This document shows positions 6,795-12,617 of a stretch of DNA of 12,617 nucleotides, in pieces (within the stretch, counting starts at the first letter, position 1; every line of letters begins with the position of its first letter). Both the position numbers and the translations under genes were made by a program. Source of the stretch: DASYYE01 sp035946955 (GTDB lineage: Bacteria > Actinomycetota > Actinomycetes > Streptosporangiales > Streptosporangiaceae); contig DASYYE010000326.1 in the NCBI GenBank assembly GCA_035946955.1, forward strand, positions 1-12,617. The letters are read 5' to 3'. Under the pieces are notes generated by a model. The model did no database searches. It was not told the origin of the DNA and saw only the letters and a list, made by a program, of their open reading frames with translations.

Positions 6795-7910
6795 GTGGAC
6801 ATTCTCGATGCTATCGGTGAGACCCCTATAGTTGACCTTTCCTCGCTGGCTGGGGCGGGACGTGTGTCCCTGCTGGGCAAGTGGGAGGGGGTGAGCCCGG
6901 GCGGAGGAATCAAGGACAGGCCTGCGCGGCGTCTGGTCACGGAAGCCGAGAGGATGGGCCTACTGCGGCCGCGTGGAGTTATTATCGAGGCCACCAGTGG
7001 GAACTTCGGGATTTCTCTGGCGATGATCGGGGCGGTGCGCGGTTATCGTGTGATCATCGTGGTGGACCCTAAGGTCTCCCCAAGTCACCGCCGGGTCATG
7101 GAGGCATACGGCGCTGAAATCATTGAGGTAACCGAGCCGGATGCGTCAGGTGGCTACTTCTGGACCAGGCTCGAGACAGCGAACCGTTTAGCGCAGGAAA
7201 TACCGGCGTCCTTCCGGCCGGACCAGCATTTCAGTTTGATGAACGCGGCCGCCCACTTCCGTGAGACCGGCCCCGAGATCCTTCGGCAGCTCTGCGGGCA
7301 GCTTGACTACCTGGTAGTGGCCGTGAGCACGGCTGGGCAACTGCGTGGCCTTGGGTCGTACATGCGGGTCCACTCACCGGGTACCCGCGTCGTGGGAGTG
7401 GACGCGGTTGGCTCCGGCGTCTTTGGCGGCGAGCGGCACCCCTACCTGCAGTCGGGTATCGGGCTGGCCTGGCCCCCGTCCAACCTCGACGTAGCCGTTG
7501 TCGATCTCATGTACAAGGTGGAGGACTCTGACTCGTTCGCAACCTGCCGGCACCTCGCCAGAAAAGCCGGAATCCTGGCGGGCTCCTCGAGCGGGTCCGT
7601 GACATTCGTTGGCCTGCACCTGGCTCAGACGCTGCCCGCGCACCAGCGGATTCTCTGCGTTCTGAGCGACTCCGGCGAGCGTTACCTTGACACGTTGTAT
7701 GACGCAAAGTGGGCTGCGGAGCGCGGTCTCGACTGCAGCTTGTCCATCTCAGAACTACGCGACAGGGCACTCGGCCTGAAACCAGTCCCTCGCTCCGATG
7801 TGGAGCGCGCTATCGCGGACAATCTCCACACCGTGGCCCCGCACGCGCCGGCCAGCACGGCGGCACTCAATTCAGCGGCTCTGCTGGAAATCTCGGCGTG
7901 CCGGCCTTAG
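6795..7910 (+). CDS. SbnA-like PLP-dependent amino acid synthase
   Basis: A 371-residue fold-type II PLP enzyme of the cysteine synthase superfamily, closest in pattern to SbnA. SbnA joins O-phospho-L-serine and L-glutamate to make the precursor of L-2,3-diaminopropionate. The internal aldimine lysine should be K40 in GGGIKDRPA. The substrate loop is ATSGN (66-70), followed by FGISLAMIGA, and VVDPKVSPSH (89-98) and EPDASGGYFWTRL (114-126) match SbnA closely. The phosphate-binding loop is STAGQLRG (178-185), and DSGERYLDTLY (292-302) also follows SbnA. It departs in having GGG where most family members have GGS before the Lys motif, and in a C-terminal tail of about 50 residues. Of two GTG codons, 6795 is preferred over 6789 because GGGGAG at 6781-6786 is eight bases away. 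It is the first gene of the operon. No SbnB-type dehydrogenase is near, so the product may be the SbnA adduct, another beta-substituted alanine, or may be processed by the following genes. Confidence 0.85.
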   Translation: MDILDAIGETPIVDLSSLAGAGRVSLLGKWEGVSPGGGIKDRPARRLVTEAERMGLLRPRGVIIEATSGNFGISLAMIGAVRGYRVIIVVDPKVSPSHRRVMEAYGAEIIEVTEPDASGGYFWTRLETANRLAQEIPASFRPDQHFSLMNAAAHFRETGPEILRQLCGQLDYLVVAVSTAGQLRGLGSYMRVHSPGTRVVGVDAVGSGVFGGERHPYLQSGIGLAWPPSNLDVAVVDLMYKVEDSDSFATCRHLARKAGILAGSSSGSVTFVGLHLAQTLPAHQRILCVLSDSGERYLDTLYDAKWAAERGLDCSLSISELRDRALGLKPVPRSDVERAIADNLHTVAPHAPASTAALNSAALLEISACRP

Positions 7911-7956
7911 CGCAGGCGCCGGCGGGCCATACCCGATGCTGTGAGGCAAACACCCG

Positions 7957-8514
7957 ATGTACACCTATCACTGGCTGACGTCATCCTCCGCTCACGAGGT
8001 GGGCGAGGTCTCGGAACTCCTCGGGCTGGTGTCCGCTGACGAGCCATATGTTGGGATCCCGAGGAACGCGACCGCCGCGGACGTAGCGGCACTGGTCACA
8101 CAGCTCACGTCTAACGTGCGTGCTGGCCGGACACAGGTCCTCCTCATCCGCAGCGAGGCCGGGGAGGCGGTCGGTTGTGTGGCCCTCACGCGCGCCGTGA
8201 CGGCCAACCAGCGTCACATCGCAAACCTTGGCACTGGGATGATCCACCCCGAGCACAGAGGCCAGGGGATTGTCACCGGCGCCTTGCGGCAAATAGCGCA
8301 GAGATGCGATGAGCTGCAGGTGGAACTGTTGCTCCTTGATGTCCGGGAAGGTATCCAGGCGGAAAAGGTCTGGCGCCGCCTGGGGTTCGAGGAGTACGGG
8401 CGCCTGCAAGATTATGGCCGAACTGGCGGCGAGAGCTATGCCGGTGTCTATATGGCACAGCACGTAAGTAACCTAGCAGTCTTGTTTGCGGACCAGGAGG
8501 AGTCAGATGCTTAG
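7957..8514 (+). CDS. GNAT-family N-acetyltransferase
   Basis: A 185-residue GNAT acyltransferase that would move an acetyl or other acyl group from CoA to an amine. Motif A is visible at residues 95-113: the strand LGTGMIHPEH, then the pyrophosphate loop RGQGI (101-105) and helix VTGALRQIA. Motif B follows as ELLLLDVREG with the late helix KVWRRLGFEEYGRL (137-150). The ATG at 7957 has GAGG ten bases upstream. It lies 46 bp after the SbnA-like gene and its last eight bases overlap the HDO start, so the two are probably translationally coupled. In this setting it may acylate or protect an amino group of the pathway intermediate, or provide self-protection. Its substrate cannot be told from sequence. 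Confidence 0.85.
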   Translation: MYTYHWLTSSSAHEVGEVSELLGLVSADEPYVGIPRNATAADVAALVTQLTSNVRAGRTQVLLIRSEAGEAVGCVALTRAVTANQRHIANLGTGMIHPEHRGQGIVTGALRQIAQRCDELQVELLLLDVREGIQAEKVWRRLGFEEYGRLQDYGRTGGESYAGVYMAQHVSNLAVLFADQEESDA

Positions 8515-9214
8515 CCGGGACGATTTCAGGGATCAGCTCTACGAGGTTCTGTACAAAAACACATCGATCGACCACCGGCTCGTGACAGAGTTGCTCAAGC
8601 CCGCCAAGAACCTGCCGTTGCTGCAGGCGCTCACTCTGCAGGGGTACCAGCTCACAAAGAATTTCTTGACCTATATCGAATACCTCTTCTTCTACTGCCC
8701 ACTGCCCAAGCATAAAAGAGCGCTCCTGGTCAACATGTACGAGGAGGAGACGGGCCGCCTCTCCGGGACGAAAAACCATGTCACACTGATGGAGGATTTC
8801 ATCCGTGCGCTGGGCGTCGGTGATGAGGAACGGGACGCGGTGGTGCCCTACCCTCCTACCCGGGAACTCATCGATTTCCGGATGGAACTCGTCAAGGACC
8901 CCGCCCGGTACCACCTCGGCGCGGCAGCGGTAACGGTGGCGAGCGAGGGTCAGAATCTCGAGGACAAGGCCGGCCAGAACCGGAACACCCTGCTTGGCAT
9001 GGTTTATGGGCTGACCGAGCAGGACACGCTCTTCTTCTCGGTGCACGCCAAAGAGGATGTCGGGCACGTCCGTGAAGGCATCGCACTGGTGGTGGACCTG
9101 TGCACGACCGCATCAATGCAGCGGGACGCACTGGATGTAGTCGAGCACACGTGCAAGCTCTTCCATGGAATGTACGACGGTGTAGCTGACCGTCACCTGG
9201 GTGCAGCGTCTTGA
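8507..9214 (+). CDS. Heme-oxygenase-like diiron oxidase (HDO)
   Basis: A 235-residue all-helical protein of the TenA/PqqC/heme-oxygenase-like fold with the metal motifs of the HDO enzymes (SznF, BelK, UndA, BesC and CADD are precedents). These enzymes use Fe and O2 to N-oxygenate, cleave or desaturate amino acids and fatty acids. The core motif is H180-x3-D184-x2-H187 in VHAKEDVGH. The earlier pair is E81 and H91 in NMYEEETG...NH, with the spacing of ten seen in SznF, followed by the helix FIRALGV. E147 in ASEGQ is the likely bridging Glu, 33 residues before H180. The Glu usually contributed by the first core helix is not obvious: Q45/Q48 or E58 lie in that area. The start is the ATG at 8507, with AGGAGG six bases upstream, one of the strongest ribosome sites in the window. 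It overlaps the GNAT gene by eight bases and the MFS gene by one. It is the likely key tailoring enzyme of the operon. Confidence 0.8.
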   Translation: MLSRDDFRDQLYEVLYKNTSIDHRLVTELLKPAKNLPLLQALTLQGYQLTKNFLTYIEYLFFYCPLPKHKRALLVNMYEEETGRLSGTKNHVTLMEDFIRALGVGDEERDAVVPYPPTRELIDFRMELVKDPARYHLGAAAVTVASEGQNLEDKAGQNRNTLLGMVYGLTEQDTLFFSVHAKEDVGHVREGIALVVDLCTTASMQRDALDVVEHTCKLFHGMYDGVADRHLGAAS

Positions 9215-10476
9215 TGCGACTGCGGTGGCCGCGGCGAGGCGCCGGCCTGGGTGGCATGGGAGCGGTCCTGGCGGTCTGCATCGGGTTCGCAGTGCTATTG
9301 CTCGGATCGTCACTCAAGAACACGGTCCAGGTCTTTTTCGCGGCCATGGCCATCTCTTTCGGTCAGTCCCGTGGCAGCTTCGCGCTGGCGACGACCCTCT
9401 TCGCGTTAACCTATGCCGTCGCAGCCCCGGTGGCGGGGGTCCTGGCCGAGCGGATCGGGCCGACCCGGGTCTTGCACATCGGCATCCTCCTCTCCGGAGG
9501 AGTGTTCCTGCTCTGCGCGACCGCCGGTTCGTTCCCGCTGTTCGTCGTGGCGTATGGGGTGCTTGCCTCGTTCGCGTACGCCATGCTCTCCTATGTGCCG
9601 GCTGGCATATTTGTGGACCGTATGTTCGCGGAGCGGAAGAGGGGCTTCTTCTATGCCCTGCTCACTAATGGCACCGCTGGTGGCTTCATACTCCTGGTGC
9701 CGCTCTGGACCTGGCTGGCCCACTACACCGGGTGGCAGGAAATCCTGATCGGCCTGGCTGTCTTCCTGCTCGTTGCCATGGCACCTGTCACTCTGCTCCT
9801 GTCTCGCCGGGTGGAGCATGCGGACGCGGCCGCGGACGCCCCGAAAGTGACCTGGCAGACGACAAAAAACGCGTTGCGGTCCTCGGTCTTCATACGGCTT
9901 GCGCTTTCTTTCTTCGCGTGTGGCGCATCGATGGCGTTCATCGATACGGAACTGATGCCATACCTGTCAGGTAGAGGAATAACCTCGGGCATGTCGTCGG
10001 CCGGGGTCGCGCTGCTTGGAGCATGTGAGATAGGAGGGGCGCTGATCGCGGGAGCCCTGTGCGACCGTGACAAGGTCAAGCAGGTCTTGGTGACGGGATA
10101 CCTGCTCAGGGGGGCATCGCTGCTCCTCATAGCGCTGCCGCCGACGGCGCTGTCCGTCGTGGTGTTCTCAGCGGTTTTCGGCGTTAGTTACCTTATGACC
10201 GTGGTCGGCACTTCACTGTGGGTCATCAAGTCCCTGCCAAAAGGCACCAAGGGTGTCGCCATGGGCCTGGTGTGGACACTCCACCAAATAGGTGCCGCGC
10301 TCAGTATAATGATCGGCAATATTATCTATGACGCTGACCATACGTACGTCCCAGCAATAGTCGGGCTTGCCGTGGTCGCGTTTGTTTCCACTGCGACCGT
10401 ACTCACCATCCCCGGCGCTACAGAGCGCACGACGGGCAAGGGAGAGTTCGTGCAGGCGAGCGCCAGCACGTCATGA
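9214..10476 (+). CDS. MFS permease, probable exporter of the pathway product
   Basis: A 420-residue major facilitator protein with about twelve hydrophobic segments in two halves, split by a charged loop near residues 193-213. Patterns such as FGQSRGSFALATTLFALTYA, GVLAERIGPTRVL and FVDRMFAERKRGFFYALLTN resemble the oxalate:formate antiporter / monocarboxylate porter group rather than the classical drug exporters. Its ATG shares one base with the HDO stop (TGATG), so translation is coupled. An upstream TTG at 9211 is possible but offers nothing better. Placed last in a set of biosynthetic genes, it most likely exports the small acidic or zwitterionic product or takes up a precursor; the direction is inference. 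Confidence 0.85.
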   Translation: MRLRWPRRGAGLGGMGAVLAVCIGFAVLLLGSSLKNTVQVFFAAMAISFGQSRGSFALATTLFALTYAVAAPVAGVLAERIGPTRVLHIGILLSGGVFLLCATAGSFPLFVVAYGVLASFAYAMLSYVPAGIFVDRMFAERKRGFFYALLTNGTAGGFILLVPLWTWLAHYTGWQEILIGLAVFLLVAMAPVTLLLSRRVEHADAAADAPKVTWQTTKNALRSSVFIRLALSFFACGASMAFIDTELMPYLSGRGITSGMSSAGVALLGACEIGGALIAGALCDRDKVKQVLVTGYLLRGASLLLIALPPTALSVVVFSAVFGVSYLMTVVGTSLWVIKSLPKGTKGVAMGLVWTLHQIGAALSIMIGNIIYDADHTYVPAIVGLAVVAFVSTATVLTIPGATERTTGKGEFVQASASTS

Positions 10477-11777
10477 TCTACCCCATGACCCGTCTCGGAC
10501 CGGGGATGGAACACCGGTACGGGCCATTTGGTGGTCACAGCCCTTTCTGGTCGGCCCTCATCCACCAGGGCATTCTCGTCGTCGTCATCTTCATCGAACT
10601 GGCGGTGGTGCTGGCGATCTTGCGTGGGTTGCTGACGGTCCAGCGGAACCCTGACCCTGGTCACGCTGGCGTGCAGGTGGAAGCAGAACCAGTCGCCCGG
10701 CGGGTGGTGCGGATCGGCTTCGGTGTCCTGTGGCTGTTCGACGCGGTGCTGCAGGTCCAGTCGGGCATGGTGAGTGGGCTGCCGTCCCAGGTCATCATCC
10801 CTGCGGCCGCGACATCACCCCGTTGGGTGCGGCACCTGGTGGACTTGGGTGCGCAGGTCTGGGTTACCCACCCTGTCCAGATGGCGCTGGCGGTCGTCTG
10901 GGTGCAATCGGGAATCGGGCTCTGGATGCTGACAGCGCCGCACGGACGGTGGTCCCGTTGCGCAGGGATGGCCAGCGTGTCCTGGGGGCTGACCGTGTGG
11001 GTGTTCGGGGAGGCTTTCGGTGGGGTGTTCGCCCCAGGGCTGTCGTGGATGTCTGGCGCGCCTGGCGCGGTGGCCTTCTACTGCGCAGGCGGCCTGCTGG
11101 TCGCGCTGCCGGAGCGGGCCTGGAGCCGGCCGCGCCTGGGCCGCGTGGTGCTCGCAGCCATGGGCGCTTTCTTCATGGGCATGGCGGTGGTGCAGGCACT
11201 GCCTTACGACGGACTCTGGCATGGCCGCCAGCACGGCGCACCGGGCGTGGTAGCGGGGATGGCCGAGCAGATGGCCCGGTACCGGCAGCCCGGTTTCCTG
11301 GCCGGATGGGTTTCGGCATTCGCGTCCTTCGACATGGCACACGGGTTCGCGGTGAACCTGTTCATGGTCGTGACGCTGGCCGGAGCGGGTGCCATTCTGC
11401 TCGGAGGATGGTCTCGGCTGCTGCGTCCCGTGGTCGTGGTGACGTTGGCGCTGTGCCTCGCGGATTGGCTGCTGGTTCAGGACCTGGGGTTCCTCGGAGG
11501 TCTCGGCACTGACCCGAACAGCATGGTCCCGATCGCGCTCGTCATAGGGAGCGGCTGTCTCGCCACGGCCCACGGGAGACCGCCGGAGCCCGCGGCGGGT
11601 TCCGGGCAACTCACGGCTGGCCGCGCTCCACCGCGGACGGCCGTGGGCCGGGAGTCCGCCTGGGGCCCGGTCATCAGGCAATGGCTTGCCGCCGTTACGC
11701 TGCGCACGCTGGTCTCCGCAGCGGCGTTCGGCCTCATTCTCCTGGGCGCAGGTTCCATAGCCCTGGCGCAAACCTGA
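10473..11777 (+). CDS. Conserved polytopic membrane protein
   Basis: A 434-residue integral membrane protein with about nine or ten hydrophobic segments. I recognise it as a type of hypothetical protein found in actinobacteria but know of no assigned function. Distinctive stretches are RIGFGVLWLFDAVLQVQSGM, VFGEAFGGVFAPGLSWM, VALPERAWSRPRLGR and DLGFLGGLGTDPNSMVP. The charged and Trp-rich residues next to membrane segments suggest a conserved active or binding site. A Pro/Ala-rich linker (about 365-405) precedes one last membrane segment. The ATG overlaps the MFS stop as ATGA. No good Shine-Dalgarno is visible, and an in-frame ATG lies at 10485. The overlap makes it the fifth gene of the operon by position. 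However, relatives of this type are not usually tied to such pathways, so it may be a passenger or a housekeeping gene. No clear terminator follows it. Confidence 0.75.
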   Translation: MIYPMTRLGPGMEHRYGPFGGHSPFWSALIHQGILVVVIFIELAVVLAILRGLLTVQRNPDPGHAGVQVEAEPVARRVVRIGFGVLWLFDAVLQVQSGMVSGLPSQVIIPAAATSPRWVRHLVDLGAQVWVTHPVQMALAVVWVQSGIGLWMLTAPHGRWSRCAGMASVSWGLTVWVFGEAFGGVFAPGLSWMSGAPGAVAFYCAGGLLVALPERAWSRPRLGRVVLAAMGAFFMGMAVVQALPYDGLWHGRQHGAPGVVAGMAEQMARYRQPGFLAGWVSAFASFDMAHGFAVNLFMVVTLAGAGAILLGGWSRLLRPVVVVTLALCLADWLLVQDLGFLGGLGTDPNSMVPIALVIGSGCLATAHGRPPEPAAGSGQLTAGRAPPRTAVGRESAWGPVIRQWLAAVTLRTLVSAAAFGLILLGAGSIALAQT

Positions 11778-11881
11778 TAGCGCACTGGCGTGACGGGGGA
11801 AAAACCGAACGCAGGTACAGCCGCAGGGCGCTGGGCGTGAAGGGTGGCTGCGCACTGCCCGCCGACGGCCATGACCTGGGC

Positions 11882-11995
11882 GGGGACAATCGCGGTGACC
11901 CCGGTCCTGATGTCAGCGCCGCGGATGAGCGTGGTGTGGCCGACCCCCACCCCGGCTACGTCGGTGATGGACCGAGGCCACAAGTTGCCGGGCAC
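11882..11995 (-). pseudogene. N-terminal fragment of a P1-family peptidase (DmpA-like)
   Basis: The minus strand from an ATG at 11995 encodes SITDVAGVGVGHTTLI and then DIRTGVTAIVP. That is the conserved beginning of P1-family aminopeptidase/D-esterase proteins, which self-cleave and carry the pattern 'ITDVxGxxVGHxT...RTGVTAI.P'. After about residue 38 the similarity is lost; the frame stays open but runs antisense into the membrane protein gene, which is not a natural continuation. The autocleavage Ser and the rest of the roughly 350-residue domain are missing, and no ribosome site is seen. It is a truncated remnant. Confidence 0.6.
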
Positions 11996-12089
11996 ATTGA
12001 AGCCGGGGTGAAGACCTTCTGTGCCAGGCGATGAGCAGGCACGCTGGACGGGTGCGCATCGTCAACGTCTGCCATAGGGGTGATCGGCA

Positions 12090-12407
12090 ATGCTGAAGGA
12101 GGGGCAAGGCCGAGCCCTCCCGGGGGTAACCCTGGGGCTGCTTGGTGAGTTCACGGTGAACCAGGGAGATGAGCGCGTTGACCTCCCGTTGATGTCGCAG
12201 CGTCTGGTAGCGCTCGTGGCGCTCAGCGACTGGCCACCGTCGCGGGCGCGGATCTCGGGGTTGCTGTGGCCCGATGCCCCGGAAGCACAGGGGGCACGGT
12301 GCCTGCGGACGGCGATCTGGCGGGCATCGGCCGGTGGCTGCCGTGTTCTCAGTACCTGGGCACGTTGGCTGACCTCGCTGGCAGCGCTGGGTGGCGCTGA
12401 CCGATGA
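12090..12407 (+). pseudogene. N-terminal fragment of a SARP/BTAD transcriptional regulator
   Basis: A 105-residue frame opens with LGLLGEFTVNQGDERVDLPL followed by QRLVALVAL and SGLLWPDAPEAQGARCLRTA. This is the winged-helix (OmpR-type) DNA-binding domain that begins SARP regulators of the AfsR/ActII-ORF4 kind. The similarity ends at AIWRAS (about 12330). The last 25 codons no longer fit, and the BTAD domain (about 150 residues more) is absent, so a frameshift or deletion has broken the gene. GGGGTG lies seven bases before the ATG at 12090. The fragment might still be expressed, but it lacks the dimerisation part. Such regulators often control secondary metabolite genes, so it may be a relic of a regulator for the neighbouring operon. 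Confidence 0.6.
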
Positions 12408-12617
12408 TGATTGACCCCGGCGCGGCGGAGCCACCGGCGCCCAAGTGGCCGTGCGTCACCGGATTTGCTGTGTTAGCCCGAAGTTGCTGTAGCTCTGTGT
12501 AGTTTCGTGCCCTATGACCAGCGGTCCCGGCTCGCCCTAGCTCACTGAATGTAGTCAGAATTTGTAGCGTGTCCTGACGTGAAGATGCGCCATGCAGCCG
12601 TATGATCAGGGTATGGC
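12408..12617. other. Right edge, no gene assigned
   Basis: This stretch has stops in all frames I followed and no recognisable protein. It contains two TTGCTGT copies 19 bp apart (12465-12471, 12484-12490) and a TATGAT at 12601-12606 that could be a -10 box for a gene beginning outside the window, perhaps at the ATG at 12613. No good -35 hexamer is correctly placed. It may be further decayed regulator sequence. Confidence 0.3.

Noticed and set aside
10815..11855. A 346-residue open frame antisense to the membrane protein
   Set aside because: His/Arg/Pro-rich shadow with no family pattern; the plus frame has coherent membrane segments and known conserved motifs.

Overview
The window comes from a high-GC actinomycete (Streptomycetales, Catenulisporales or Streptosporangiales type). 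The evidence is GC-rich third codon positions, GTG starts, Sec signal peptides on large glycoside hydrolases with ricin-type lectin modules, a SARP-type regulator remnant and an actinobacterial type of polytopic membrane protein. No tRNA, rRNA or CRISPR array was seen.

Left flank (1-1142): degraded DNA. A decayed DHA2-type MFS exporter lacks its N-terminal half and carries a one-base frameshift near 505. It runs into a short reverse-strand remnant of an IS3-type transposase OrfA.

Secreted carbohydrate block (1143-6299): a GH30 beta-glycosidase with a C-terminal trefoil lectin module lies on the minus strand. Divergent from it are a GH76 alpha-1,6-mannanase and a GH54 alpha-L-arabinofuranosidase with two tandem CBM13 modules, 45 bp apart. 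The GH76/GH54 pair has a good sigma-70-type promoter and a perfect 14-bp LacI/cre-type palindrome (3289-3302) in the predicted 5' leader. It ends in a perfect 18-bp hairpin followed by a second hairpin. The three enzymes are exported and suit attack on fungal or yeast wall polysaccharide or plant arabinan.

Biosynthetic-looking operon (6795-10476, possibly to 11777): four tightly packed genes encode an SbnA-like PLP enzyme, a GNAT acetyltransferase, a heme-oxygenase-like diiron oxidase (HDO) with an HxxxDxxH motif, and an MFS permease. A polytopic membrane protein follows with an ATGA overlap. No SbnB, NRPS or carrier protein is visible. The set looks like a compact pathway for a small modified amino acid (beta-replacement on an activated serine, acyl transfer, N- or C-oxidation, export). 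I know of no described pathway with exactly this gene set; the product is unknown. This is the most interesting part of the window.

Right flank (11778-12617): decayed remnants. These are the N-terminus of a P1-family (DmpA-like) peptidase on the minus strand and the N-terminal DNA-binding part of a SARP/BTAD regulator on the plus strand, then about 210 bp with no assignable gene.
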